From the NCBI RefSeq assembly GCF_017347095.1, contig NZ_JADPRZ010000039.1, positions 1 through 34,693 on the forward strand: DNA of 34,693 nucleotides, written 5' to 3'. The position numbers were made by a program, and so were the translations under genes. The stretch is from Sporosarcina sp. E16_8. Lineage in GTDB: Bacteria > Bacillota > Bacilli > Bacillales_A > Planococcaceae. A model generated the notes under the pieces. It worked only from the letters and a program-made list of their open reading frames with translations. It was not told the DNA's origin and did no database searches. Positions within the stretch are counted from its first letter, which is position 1, and every line of letters starts with the position of its first letter. Shown here piece by piece: positions 14,761-23,691 of the stretch.

Positions 14761-15124
14761 CACAGTAGTCGTTCGTCTACTATGGGGTTCTACTTTAGTA
14801 CCAGGAACACCTATATAGAGGTAATTTGATTTCTTTTTATTTTTTCCACGCCAATGGGTAGTAAGTAACTGAAAAGTCTTAATTCGCCAAAATACAAGTT
14901 AATAACAAAAAAAAAGAACCTCTTCAACCGCAGGAGGCGACGTGATATTTAGAAGAACTTGGTTATACTGAACTATATAAAAGAATATCAATTATGGAAA
15001 CTGTGATATACATCCTTTATATGGGCACCTTGGATGTATGGAGTTATTGGTGCAACCGACCTGATTATACGTGGACATTGTGTTCATGTTGATTGGGTTT
15101 TTATTTTTGATAAGAGGGGGAGCG

Positions 15125-16153
15125 ATGGGAATGAAAGAAATCATAGCGTCTATCATTAAGCTTACGCAAAGTGATGAGGCATTTTTTTGGTTAACGGATG
15201 CAAATCACCAAAATAGCCACCTGGCATCTTCTACGAATAATACCCACTTAGAAACCATCCTAAAAAAGGAATGGCATACGATACGTCTGAAGAAAGAACT
15301 TTTTGTCGATAGGTTTAACGAGGTTTGGTACGGTATGAAAGTCATTAAAACCCCCACTACTATTGGCGTTATAGGGGTCAGGATTTCCAGTTCTACTGAG
15401 GCACAAGAAGCATTTCTCCTTAATCGTCCTTTTGCGTTTCTCGTTCAACTTATTGAAATCATGCTAGAAAGAATTCAAATGGATTCAATGAAGGAACAGA
15501 TGATTGTACTTGAGGAACAGAATCGTATCGCCGATGAAATCCATGACAGTGTTTCGCAAAGATTGTTCGGTATTGTTTATTCCCTACACAGTTTACAGTC
15601 AAAAAGTAAGGATATGACAACTGCTGAATTGAATGATGAACATCAATTTCTTTCACAATCTGCCAACACCACGCTAAAGGAACTTCGATCAGCTATATAC
15701 AATCTCAGCTCGACGAAGAATGGTGAAAAACCCTTTCTAGTCCGGCTGAAGAATTATTTGGATGATTACGCCCGGTTAAGTGATATACGGATTGATTATC
15801 AACTAACGGGTGATGAAGCTTTACTATCAAGTGAATTAAAACAAGCACTTTATAGAATCGTTTGCGAAGCTTGCGGAAATGCGGTTCGACATGGACGGTG
15901 TACCACTATTGAACTTAGATTATCTTTACTAGATGAGAGAACCTTATTGGATATTCACGATAATGGCATCGGGTTTAATCCGCAACTATCCGATGACCTG
16001 CAGGAAAAAGGAATCGGTCTGTTCAATATGAAAAGGCTTGTAAGCACTTTTGCAGGATCGTTTTCGATAGATGGATTCCACGGGTTAGGGACAGAAATAC
16101 AAATCGAAATTCCAACTACAAAAATACTAGAGAAGGTCCAGGTGATTGGCTAA
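15125..16153 (+). CDS. Soluble sensor histidine kinase, HisKA_3 (NarL-pair type)
   Basis: 342 residues. The N-terminal ~125 residues have no TM segment and may be a small sensory domain (IIASIIKLTQSDEAFFWLTD). The dimerisation/phosphoacceptor helix is EQNRIADEIHDSVSQRLFG (His in EIHDS). The ATPase domain has ACGNAVRHGRC (N box), DIHDNGIGFN (G1) and GIGLFNMKRL (G2). It presumably phosphorylates the response regulator, whose ATG overlaps this stop codon by 1 nt. ATG 15125 follows GAGGGGGAG closely and is conserved in the relic copy; ATG 15131 and an in-frame GTG 15071 are alternatives, the latter adding a short hydrophobic stretch. The signal is unknown; divergence from the secreted-protein operon suggests it controls that operon. 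Confidence 0.88.
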   Translation: MGMKEIIASIIKLTQSDEAFFWLTDANHQNSHLASSTNNTHLETILKKEWHTIRLKKELFVDRFNEVWYGMKVIKTPTTIGVIGVRISSSTEAQEAFLLNRPFAFLVQLIEIMLERIQMDSMKEQMIVLEEQNRIADEIHDSVSQRLFGIVYSLHSLQSKSKDMTTAELNDEHQFLSQSANTTLKELRSAIYNLSSTKNGEKPFLVRLKNYLDDYARLSDIRIDYQLTGDEALLSSELKQALYRIVCEACGNAVRHGRCTTIELRLSLLDERTLLDIHDNGIGFNPQLSDDLQEKGIGLFNMKRLVSTFAGSFSIDGFHGLGTEIQIEIPTTKILEKVQVIG

Positions 16154-16797
16154 TGCAAATCGTTATTGTCGATGATCATCCATTAGTGAGAAAAGGACTA
16201 ACTTCTATCCTTTCTATTGAAGGGGAGATGCAGGTCCTTGGAGAAGCAGCTTGTAGAAAAGAGGCGCTAACTCTTTTCCAAAAAACTAAACCCGATTTAG
16301 CGATAGTGGATCTTCGCTTAGCGAATGAATCCGGTCTGGAATTAATTGCAGAAGCGAAACAACAAGGAATAGACTGTAAATTCGTTGTGCTAACTTCATC
16401 GACGGAAGAGCACGACTTTAATCAGGCGAAAGAAATAGGGGTGGATGGCTATATATTAAAAGAGGCATTACCTGAGGAACTGTTACATGCCCTAGGAATT
16501 ATCGGCAGAGGTAGAAAGTATTATGATCCTGGGGTATTTGACTTGGTGATGGAATCTAGGGACAGCCCTTTTGAAAAGGATGGGCATGTCGAACAGCTAA
16601 CGCCAAAGGAAAAGGAGGTCTTACTTGAACTCGGCATGGGTCATTCAAATAAACAAATTTCACAGGCCTTATATATTACGGAGTATACTGTAAAAAAACA
16701 TGTCAGCCAGGTATTAGCAAAGTTAGATTTAGCCGATCGGACAAATGCGGCATTGTATGCTAATGCTAAGGGGTTAGTGGCTTATTGTGTGAATTGA
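16153..16797 (+). CDS. NarL/FixJ-family response regulator
   Basis: 214 residues. The receiver domain has DDHPLVRKG at the start, phosphoacceptor Asp in AIVDLRLANESG, Thr/Ser in VVLTSSTEE and Lys in GYILKEALPEE. The C-terminal LuxR-type HTH has LTPKEKEVLLELGMGHSNKQ and ITEYTVKKHVSQVLAKL, followed by DRTNAALYA. It binds DNA as a dimer when phosphorylated. Cotranscribed and translationally coupled with the kinase (TAATG). Candidate sites are the CACTCTAAA-containing blocks upstream of the secreted operon and of the relic before tasA. A strong terminator follows 60 bp later. Confidence 0.92.
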   Translation: MQIVIVDDHPLVRKGLTSILSIEGEMQVLGEAACRKEALTLFQKTKPDLAIVDLRLANESGLELIAEAKQQGIDCKFVVLTSSTEEHDFNQAKEIGVDGYILKEALPEELLHALGIIGRGRKYYDPGVFDLVMESRDSPFEKDGHVEQLTPKEKEVLLELGMGHSNKQISQALYITEYTVKKHVSQVLAKLDLADRTNAALYANAKGLVAYCVN

Positions 16798-16856
16798 GTG
16801 GACTGTAATGGTATATGACCGGCTAAACATGGTGTCACCACTACAATTTAACTATT

Positions 16857-16896
16857 AAAAACCGTCCAAACGGAAATACAAGTGGACGGTTTTTTA
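16857..16896. terminator. Terminator of the two-component operon
   Basis: AAAACCGTCCA and TGGACGGTTTT form an 11-bp stem followed by a T run. Confidence 0.92.
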
Positions 16897-16968
16897 ATTT
16901 GTATAGAGACTTCACGAATACGTTTAAGTAATTCCCTTGCTACATCCACAGATATGCATGCTGTAACC

Positions 16969-18156
16969 CTAGGATAGATAGTCATCATTTTTCCTTTCAC
17001 TTATATAACTGACGCCAAAATAAGCGGGTTTTTCCATATACTTATTTAAAAAGCTTTCATCTAGGCCTAAAATTTTAGCGATTAGTTTCTCATTGTAATG
17101 CGTATTATCCATCAGACTTTCAAGGGAAATGATTTTTTTATCAAATAAGAATTGCAATGAACTTTTTACTTTTCCCGGTCTAATTATTTTTATTTTATCA
17201 TCCAACGGTTCAAATTGTGTGTATTTTTGACGATTTAATGTGGCGTAAAAATACCTGTGCTGTTCATACGTCATGTATCCTAATTTACGGGTATAATTAG
17301 CCATTGCTGCTAAAGAAACGGACCATTTTTCTTTCAAATCGATGTACGCATCTGGTTTAGAGAGCCTTCCTATTTGCTTTATGTCATCAATAAAATCTTT
17401 TTCAGGCATTAAAAAATACGTTGCAAAATCATAAGCTTCTTTTTCAATTTCCTTGTATTCCTTCTTACTCAGTTCACTTAAATCCATTTTATAATGCAGC
17501 AAAAGATGACCTAGTTCATGTGCCAAATCAAGGTTTCTTCTTACTGCGGATTTTTTCGTATTTCCTAAAATAATAATAGGTTTGTCCAATTCACTCCACG
17601 TGCTATAGGCATCAATATCAGTTCCCAAGTGCTTTTCAAAAATGAAAACTCCATTTTTCTCCAAGCTAAACATGAGTTTCTGGTTATCATATTTCAGTTG
17701 TAGTTTTTCTCGCGCATATTCTGCAAGATGACGAATAATTTCTGCTCTTTCATTTGCCACGGCATTTTCACCGATATATTTGATACAATAAGTGCGTATA
17801 GTTACAAGCCTGTTTTCCGGGTAGACGATGTACCCTTCCAAAACGTTTAGAATCCCTTCAATGAACTCTAAATGAGTTGCTTCATATCTCGTCTTGATTA
17901 TGCTAGTCATTTCTTTAGACCGATAAGCCAATAAACTGGGATCAAAATGCGTTTTAAAAACTTCTTCATTATAGAAGTATTTTGTTTTCACATTGAATAA
18001 ATCCTTAAACTTATTAACTACTTCAAGTCCAGGTCCATTATAATTGTTCTCATACTGCCAAATCGATTGTTCACTCACATCAACTAATTTCGCTAATTCA
18101 TTCCGTGAATATCCGTGGAGTAATCGAATGTCGGTTAATTTTTCGCCAACAAACAC
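16969..18156 (-). CDS. XRE-HTH plus ImmA/IrrE metallopeptidase protein
   Basis: 395 residues. The N-terminal XRE helix-turn-helix (LTDIRLLHGYSRNELAKLVD, then VSEQSIWQYENNYNGPGLEV) is followed by a ~100-residue helical linker. The zinc peptidase domain has HELGHLLLH (HExxH) and the glutamate-containing EKEAYDFATYFLMPEKDF. A C-terminal helical part (~300-395) is unassigned. Proteins of this type cleave or sense cognate repressors and often belong to mobile-element or toxin-antitoxin regulation, but no repressor gene or phage gene is adjacent, so the target is unknown. GTG 18156 lies after AGAGGGGTG. It is transcribed alone. Confidence 0.88.
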   Translation of the reverse strand: MFVGEKLTDIRLLHGYSRNELAKLVDVSEQSIWQYENNYNGPGLEVVNKFKDLFNVKTKYFYNEEVFKTHFDPSLLAYRSKEMTSIIKTRYEATHLEFIEGILNVLEGYIVYPENRLVTIRTYCIKYIGENAVANERAEIIRHLAEYAREKLQLKYDNQKLMFSLEKNGVFIFEKHLGTDIDAYSTWSELDKPIIILGNTKKSAVRRNLDLAHELGHLLLHYKMDLSELSKKEYKEIEKEAYDFATYFLMPEKDFIDDIKQIGRLSKPDAYIDLKEKWSVSLAAMANYTRKLGYMTYEQHRYFYATLNRQKYTQFEPLDDKIKIIRPGKVKSSLQFLFDKKIISLESLMDNTHYNEKLIAKILGLDESFLNKYMEKPAYFGVSYISERKNDDYLS

Positions 18157-18375
18157 TATACACCCCTCTTTTCATCTGATTTTTAATAAAGTTCTTTAGA
18201 TTATCATAGTCTTTTATTAAAGAAAGTCCACAAATTTAAAACATTTTTTAAAGTAATCTTTTGACTTGGTGACAGTCATCCAGTCAATTCAGACACAATT
18301 CAGTTGCCCCTGCACTACTTTCCCCCTATGTGGTACGATAAAAACATCGGAACTGCATTAATCGGGGTGTTTCTA

Positions 18376-19098
18376 GTGATACAAATGAAGAGTACAGAGA
18401 ATCATGTGGGCATTACTATTTCCGGTGATATTTATGATCTCGAAGAACTATATGATGCGTTGCATACGATTGTCGGAGACGAAGGCGAGCGGATAGGCTA
18501 TGATGGCGTCCGAATTCGCGTGCTGGGCATCTGTTACGATTTGCGCCATGCGATGATGGGAAATCGCCAAGCGTTGAATGTGCCAAACGGACTCGACCGT
18601 GACCGGATGCGACATCTTGGATTTGTCGGCTCGGATCATAACGTCTATTATCAATTCGAAGTGCTGTGGCCTGAGCTTCTTTTCGTTTCATTGTCGTTGA
18701 CTGAGTTTTTGATAATGCATGAACGGGGTAAAACTGTTCACAGCTGGGACTCGGAGGCCGCCGCCGTGCGAAAATTCCAGTCGGGCGTTGCAAAGTGTCT
18801 GCATGAAACGCTGACAGAAAAGAAATTCTCCACCATCAAGAAATACTTCGAATCGAGCCGATACATCAATCATGCTTACTATACAACGCAATACATCGAT
18901 AAGCTCAATGTCGAATTCATCAAAATGGACAAGGAAAAACGGCTGAATAACATCAGTATCATGGCGAAAAGAGTCGCTGAACGTGATCAACGCTATGTTC
19001 AAGCCCAGGCGGAAGTTCGCGAAGCTGCGGCTTATCACGGAGTTTCACAAAATGAAATCCGTTTAAAAAAAGAGTATCCGGATGATATTGATTGGTAA
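18376..19098 (+). CDS. DUF6904-like hypothetical protein
   Basis: About 240 residues, cytosolic. The N-terminal half (NHVGITISGDIYDLEELYDA, IGYDGVRIRVLGICYDLRHA) matches the pattern I associate with DUF6904 of Bacillales; that assignment is from memory of the family. The C-terminal part is charged helix (KMDKEKRLNNISIMAKRVAERDQRY). GTG 18376 is 6 bp after GGGGTG; ATG 18385 is an alternative. Single gene with its own terminator. Role unknown. Confidence 0.7.
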   Translation: MIQMKSTENHVGITISGDIYDLEELYDALHTIVGDEGERIGYDGVRIRVLGICYDLRHAMMGNRQALNVPNGLDRDRMRHLGFVGSDHNVYYQFEVLWPELLFVSLSLTEFLIMHERGKTVHSWDSEAAAVRKFQSGVAKCLHETLTEKKFSTIKKYFESSRYINHAYYTTQYIDKLNVEFIKMDKEKRLNNISIMAKRVAERDQRYVQAQAEVREAAAYHGVSQNEIRLKKEYPDDIDW

Positions 19099-19116
19099 GA
19101 TTCGTGACCAAAGTGA

Positions 19117-19157
19117 AAAGGACACCAACCATTCAACTACATGGCTGGTGTCCTTTT
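19117..19157. terminator. Terminator after the DUF6904-like gene
   Basis: AAAAGGACACCAACC (19117-19131) pairs with GGCTGGTGTCCTTTT (19143-19157), with minor bulges. Confidence 0.9.
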
Positions 19158-19169
19158 GAATATGCATTG

Positions 19170-19490
19170 TTAGAATGACGCCGCGCACTCCCCTATACTA
19201 ATAACAGAAGAAGTTGTGTTGATTGTCGGGACAAACGTAACTGTCCAGACTTTCACGTTTGGTTTAGAATTGCTTGGACGACTGTCACCCACTACTTCAT
19301 AGCAGAAAGTCTTTCTTTGCAATAGAACGGCTAGTGAGAGTGATATGTTATATGATTGGTCTACCATCGGGCATATAACATGAAAAAATCTATTCGAAAA
19401 GCAATCAGCGTTTTTCGTAGTCCCAGTCGAATCCTTTTTATCATGATAATATAGCGGCAAGCATTGACAGTTCACATGTAGCGTCTTCAT
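19170..19490 (-). CDS. Possible small Cys-containing protein
   Basis: A 106-codon ORF between two convincing genes, with no competing ORF. It has six cysteines (NCQCL, NADCF, VICPM, TFCYE, GECAA) and a strand-rich segment (NVKVWTVTFVPTINTTSSVI), which recalls small spore-coat or exosporium proteins, but I cannot assign it. The ribosome site is weak (AAGCGG). It would share the bidirectional terminator at 19117-19157. Treat as tentative. Confidence 0.35.
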   Translation of the reverse strand: MKTLHVNCQCLPLYYHDKKDSTGTTKNADCFSNRFFHVICPMVDQSYNISLSLAVLLQRKTFCYEVVGDSRPSNSKPNVKVWTVTFVPTINTTSSVISIGECAASF

Positions 19491-19659
19491 CCAACCGCTT
19501 AAAATATTCAGATTAATAAGTCATCCGTAATTAATTAAGGAAATTTCCCCGAATTCTTCCGCCTTCCTTTCAATCCCGAGTCAATTCTGTTACATCACGT
19601 TCAAAACCGTCGATAGGTAGTACAATGGGTACACGTCAATTTTCTTGAGGAGCTTGATT

Positions 19660-20712
19660 ATGAATAAGAAACGTTTATCCTGGGTGGATGTCACCAAAGG
19701 ATTTTTAATGATTCTTGTCGTCATTGGTCATTATCCTGGACAACTTGATTTCCCACTTGCGAAGTATATTTATTGGTTTCACATGCCAGCTTTCTTCATT
19801 TTAAGCGGTTTGTTTTTCAAGCCTGTAGTCGAAAAGGGCTTAATGAAACTGTCAATTCACAAACGTTTTATGCAATTGATTGTCCCCTATTTGTTTTTCC
19901 TAGTCAGTATTACGCTGATTCGTTACGGGATAGAAATTGGTTCAGGCAATCTGGATCTATCGTGGTACCTAAATGATTTGTGGACAGTGGCTGTCGGCGG
20001 ACGTTTTGCACGTGGTGCGTACGGTGTGTTCTGGTTTGTAACAACTTTATTCTTTACGTATTTATTCTTCTTATGGATGACAAAATACTTTACTCGCACG
20101 AAACAACTCATTATTTTGGCTATCTTCTATAGTATTGCCCATGTTGAAAGTTTGTTTGCGATGCAAGTCATTGGCGGGGCACCAGATACTGCGTCTCAAA
20201 CAATCCCAATGATTTGGAACATCGATGTTGCGCTGATGGCGGTCGTCTATTTTTCACTCGGTTATTATATGAAGAGTATTTGGATGAATGTTTCGAGAAG
20301 ATGGTTAATCGCGGGATTAGTCGGCAGTTTGACGGCCATTTTGCTTGATAACTTTAATGTAATTGACTATCATTTGAGCATGAAATTTTTGCGTTATGAA
20401 CATTTCGTTTTAGATTTGATCATTCCTCTTTCATTCACACTTGTACTGGTTGGCGTATTCCAACTCATTGCTACTCAACTGTCACTTAATTGGCTGCAAA
20501 AGATTGAGAAGCATTCGCTAACGATTATGTACTTGCACATCTTTACAGATATTTTGTTAAATGATTATTTCAAGTATGGCATCGTTGGATTCACAGCATT
20601 CGGATTGGTTGTTCCAATCGTGTTTTCAATCATTATTCAAAAGTTGCTCCCACATGGAAAGCTACTGCTTGGTGGATTTTCACAAAAAAAACCATTACCC
20701 ATTCGGCAATAA
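19660..20712 (+). CDS. Membrane acyltransferase (acyltransferase 3 / OafA-like family)
   Basis: 350 residues with about ten hydrophobic segments. The family start is clear: RLSWVDVTKGFLMILVVIGH (catalytic His in VVIGH), then YIYWFHMPAFFILSGLFFKP. Such proteins transfer acetyl or similar groups across the membrane to wall polymers, polysaccharides or lipids; the acceptor here is unknown. ATG 19660 is 7 bp after GAGGAG. It stands alone, with no glycosyltransferase or polysaccharide genes around, which fits a general wall-polymer O-acetylase rather than a cluster-specific one (inference). Confidence 0.88.
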   Translation: MNKKRLSWVDVTKGFLMILVVIGHYPGQLDFPLAKYIYWFHMPAFFILSGLFFKPVVEKGLMKLSIHKRFMQLIVPYLFFLVSITLIRYGIEIGSGNLDLSWYLNDLWTVAVGGRFARGAYGVFWFVTTLFFTYLFFLWMTKYFTRTKQLIILAIFYSIAHVESLFAMQVIGGAPDTASQTIPMIWNIDVALMAVVYFSLGYYMKSIWMNVSRRWLIAGLVGSLTAILLDNFNVIDYHLSMKFLRYEHFVLDLIIPLSFTLVLVGVFQLIATQLSLNWLQKIEKHSLTIMYLHIFTDILLNDYFKYGIVGFTAFGLVVPIVFSIIIQKLLPHGKLLLGGFSQKKPLPIRQ

Positions 20713-20738
20713 ATCATTAACGTCCGTAGCTATATAGT

Positions 20739-20927
20739 CAGCACTTAACAAATAGATTGTTCTTCCAACACCGCATTGTCGCTCGGTGATGGCCTTACGC
20801 AATAAGCCCGGCAGAAGATCACTGTCGGTCTTATTACTCCGGCTCACACTTGTCGCTCCTTCGCTGGATTTGTTCGTTATACTGGCGAGTTACACCCCCT
20901 AGTTAATTCCAAATAAGTAGTGCCGAA
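20739..20927. mobile_element. MITE-like element, copy 2 (inverse orientation)
   Basis: Reverse complement of 2295-2481: it starts GCACTTAACAAATAGA and ends AAGTAGTGCCG, with the core CTTACGCAATAAGCC...GGTCTTATTACTCC. The short direct repeat TTGTCGCTC appears twice in the core. The remaining gap 20928-21107 shows no gene. Confidence 0.7.
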
Positions 20928-21107
20928 TAGATAGTGTGCGATTATCAGGTATATCTCTAGGCAATCTTGCATATACTACTAATCACAGAGGGGCGGCACT
21001 TCTCTGTCCCGCACGGGGGCACTTTCGACGGAAGGTGAGAAAGAATTCCACGCATAATCTGACTGGAGATTGTCCAGTAGTGCCGCGTAATACATAGATA
21101 GGAACAG

Positions 21108-21140
21108 AAAAACCAGCCATTTACGATTTTGGCTGGTTTT
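21108..21140. terminator. Intergenic terminator-like hairpin
   Basis: AAAACCAGCCA and TGGCTGGTTTT form an 11-bp stem around TTTACGATTT. No gene is immediately upstream on either strand; it may be the remnant of a lost gene. Confidence 0.7.
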
Positions 21141-21182
21141 ACTTTGTGCTTTATAGACTGGACTAAGAATTCCCGATTCTAC

Positions 21183-21280
21183 ACGCTTCGGCGCTTTGTG
21201 GATGCCTCCCGCGATAAGCCAGAAAGAAGACTGCTTTCAGTCTTATCGCTCCGGCTACCACTAAGTCGCACCTACGCTGG
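21183..21280. repeat. Palindromic element (inverse copy of 3913-4034)
   Basis: CGCTTCGGCGCTTTGTGGATGCCTCCCGCGATAAG (here broken as CGCTTCGGCGCTTTGTGG and ATGCCTCCCGCGATAAG) followed by CTTATCGCTCCGGCTACCAC and CCTACGCTGG. Shares core and flank words with 3620-3776 and 3913-4034. The region 21281-21520 shows no gene. Confidence 0.7.
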
Positions 21281-21520
21281 TTCTTCCTATTTTCTTAAGA
21301 CATCTACTTCATCAGAAGATACTTAACGCGGCCGGCAATTAATTGCTACAGGATTAACGAAACGGGTGTGGCTAGCAGTGTCGTGATTACTTCGCCGAAA
21401 GCGGGCCGGTAATAGTCCAGTGAAAATAGCGGTTTTCAAGCCCTTCTCGCCAGCATTTTACGCAAGTAATGGTTAATCAACAGAAGTGTTAACAATAATT
21501 ATACAAAGTGCACTTGAAAG

Positions 21521-22162
21521 TTATTCCGGAAACGTAATCACAAGTTCCCCTTCAATATTGACAACCTCAATCAGTTCTTCATTAAACAAATAAGGTGTAT
21601 CATTTTTGTCCTGTGGTGTAATTGCCTCATAGCTATTCTTGACTGATAAAACCTGAAAAGTGACTGGAATATAGCGAACTTTGTTTAATGTTTTCATATT
21701 CCCCATCAAGAATACTTCTTTGCTGGAAACGGCAAAACTCAGATGCCCCACTTCTTTATTCAAATTACCCGATACTAGTTTCACGTCCTGCAATAAAGAA
21801 ATCGTGCATAAAATGAAATCGTTGACGATTTCGGCTGGTAACTTCTCAAAGCCATTTTTCAAAAACAACGCATTAAAACCGTTCCTGATTTCTTTGAACG
21901 TGAAGATATCCTCAATTTTCTTAGCTTTGACCCCATTACTCAAATTAGTGATAATCTGCTTACACTCGCCTAGGTATTCACCTACATACCCCGTGCTTTT
22001 TTCCCTTAGCGCGATGAAGTCGGCAAGTTCACTAATACTTTCAATGCCATGCGCATCGTCTCGAACCAACATCATGAAACTATAGAAGTCTTTTTCATCA
22101 AAATTTCTTTCAGTAAACTTGTTGTAGTAGTGCGCAAATAACTGTTGTTCTTTCTTATCCAT
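21521..22162 (-). CDS. Hypothetical protein
   Basis: 213 residues, cytosolic, not recognised. The N-terminal half is helical and charged (QQLFAHYYNKFTERNFDEKD), with SISELADFIALREKSTGYVG; the C-terminal half alternates strands (RYIPVTFQVLSVKNSYEA, NIEGELVITFPE). It has a good start (AGGGTGG, then ATG 22162). It lies between a palindromic element and a deleted MITE copy, in a region where isolated genes are separated by repeats, suggesting an accessory gene. No function can be inferred. Confidence 0.65.
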   Translation of the reverse strand: MDKKEQQLFAHYYNKFTERNFDEKDFYSFMMLVRDDAHGIESISELADFIALREKSTGYVGEYLGECKQIITNLSNGVKAKKIEDIFTFKEIRNGFNALFLKNGFEKLPAEIVNDFILCTISLLQDVKLVSGNLNKEVGHLSFAVSSKEVFLMGNMKTLNKVRYIPVTFQVLSVKNSYEAITPQDKNDTPYLFNEELIEVVNIEGELVITFPE

Positions 22163-22292
22163 GATGCTTCCACCCTTTTCACTATTCTTTTGCGTATCCT
22201 TGCTATAATCATAACATGCTTAGGAACATGCTTTCTACAATGGGGTTGTGAATGTAGACTCGAAATACGTTTTCTTGCTTGTTGACTAGATA

Positions 22293-22401
22293 GTCGGTAC
22301 TTAATAAGTAGATTTTTCTTCCAACACCGCTTAGTCGCTAGATTTGTTTGTTGTAGTTGTGAGGTATACCAGCTAGTTAATTCTAAATAAGTAGTGTCGA
22401 T
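22293..22401. mobile_element. MITE-like element, copy 3 (core deleted)
   Basis: The ends match copy 2 (CGGTACTTAATAAGTAGAT at left, TAGTTAATTCTAAATAAGTA at right), but the palindromic core is missing; the junction GTCGCTAGATTTG fits deletion between short repeats around TCGCT. It shows that the two ends persist without the core. Confidence 0.65.
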
Positions 22402-22415
22402 TAGATAGCACAAAA

Positions 22416-22447
22416 AAACCAGCCCTCACAATCCTCGGGGCTGGTCC
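22416..22447 (-). terminator. Terminator after the alpha/beta hydrolase
   Basis: ACCAGCCC and GGGGCTGGT form the stem, with a T run on the minus strand. Confidence 0.8.
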
Positions 22448-22457
22448 TCCTTTAACG

Positions 22458-23312
22458 TTATGCACTAGTGACAAACTTACTTGTTGCTAGTAAATCCTGC
22501 TCCGTTTTAACTTGATCCTTGATAAACTGAATAGCTACTTCATTGAATTCTTTATGCTTCTCAATATTACAGACATGGCCGCATTGCTCAATAATATGCA
22601 ATCTAGCGCATTTGTCCTTTATAGTATCTTCTTCAACGGGGCCAAGGAACATATAGTCTTGATCGCCCATGATGTACATTTTGGGGATTTCATGCTTTTC
22701 ACAATCAATTCTTGGATAAATTTCGCATACCTTGGCAGCAAATCGATACCATTTAATAAACCCTTGTTGACGAATTTTCTTTGCTTCCTGGATGAAAACG
22801 TCCCTTGATTTCTTATGATGCGCTTTAGGCATAAGGATGCGTGCAAACGTTTTATACAACCACATATAAGGGACCACACTTTTAAGCAGGTTTCCTGTTC
22901 TAAGAATCACTTTCGCAACACTTGTTAACCGGATAATCGCACCGCCTAAAATCATGCTTTTAATTCGGGTTGGCGCGTAAATATGCATCGCATGTAAGAC
23001 AACAGAGCCCAAACTAATCCCGGTAAAGTGAGCCTTTTCAATAGAAAGGGAATCTAATACCTTCACAACATCTTGGGATAAAACTTCAGGTGTATACGTC
23101 AGCATTTCAGGTTCGTAATTTGCAGAACCGCCATGATCTCTTAAGTCAATGAAGAGAAGATTGAAGTGCTTTTTAAACTCTTTTATTTGTTTATACCATA
23201 TATTTGAATTTCCGCCCAATCCATGGAGAAATACAACCCACTCATGCTGAGGACTTAAGTTATGCGTTTCATAATGTAGCAACTGAAATTCACCCTCTTT
23301 CCTGTAGAGCAA
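22458..23312 (-). CDS. Alpha/beta hydrolase
   Basis: 284 residues with the full alpha/beta hydrolase set: oxyanion region FLHGLGGNSNIW, nucleophile elbow TGISLGSVV (Ser), acid in IMGDQDYMF and catalytic His in EQCGHVCNIE. A helical cap (~130-200) contains RILMPKAHHKKSRDVF. Substrate unknown; similar proteins are annotated as esterases or lactonases. TTG 23312 is the longest start with a weak site; an internal TTG ten codons later follows AGAGGGTG and could be the true start. Transcribed alone. Confidence 0.85.
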   Translation of the reverse strand: MLYRKEGEFQLLHYETHNLSPQHEWVVFLHGLGGNSNIWYKQIKEFKKHFNLLFIDLRDHGGSANYEPEMLTYTPEVLSQDVVKVLDSLSIEKAHFTGISLGSVVLHAMHIYAPTRIKSMILGGAIIRLTSVAKVILRTGNLLKSVVPYMWLYKTFARILMPKAHHKKSRDVFIQEAKKIRQQGFIKWYRFAAKVCEIYPRIDCEKHEIPKMYIMGDQDYMFLGPVEEDTIKDKCARLHIIEQCGHVCNIEKHKEFNEVAIQFIKDQVKTEQDLLATSKFVTSA

Positions 23313-23499
23313 TCCATATAAGTATCTACTATTTAGCGAACCTTGTCGATTTTTGTTATCTTATGAATACTATTGTAATTCATTTATTTATAAAAGTCTT
23401 GTGCTAGCATGAAAGAGTTGCCTCTAAGTTTTCCATTGTACTTTTTATTGTCACAAAAGAGCAATTGCGTGCTGTGCAGATTAATTCCTGAACAATTAT

Positions 23500-23660
23500 C
23501 CTTGTTTAACCAACTGTTTATCCTCAAAATCCTTGGGCTTCCTCGACGACCGAGCATAAACCCCATCAACCGATAAATCACTATATACGAACAAAAGATC
23601 AGACATTTACGTAAATGACTGATCTTCATTTTATTAATATGCAATTGTAGGTACTACCTA
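23500..23660. repeat. Intergenic relic, copy 1 (matches 25740-25920), with hairpin
   Basis: Shared in order: ACCGAGCATAAAC, a (C)TATATACG word, an A-rich run, then ATCAGACAT...CGTA...ATG.CTGAT hairpin and a TTATTAATA-like tail. The hairpin (AAGATCAG 23595-23602 / CTGATCTT 23619-23626) can act as a terminator in either direction. Confidence 0.5.
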
Positions 23661-23691
23661 AAAAGCATCGTGCGCCTGCAAGTAAAGACTA

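Noticed and set aside
16969..19098. Defence island or prophage around the ImmA/IrrE gene
   Set aside because: No integrase, cognate repressor, attachment-site duplication or phage gene is visible nearby.
22072..22413. 113-codon minus-strand ORF
   Set aside because: It runs through the deleted MITE copy and overlaps a better-supported gene start.
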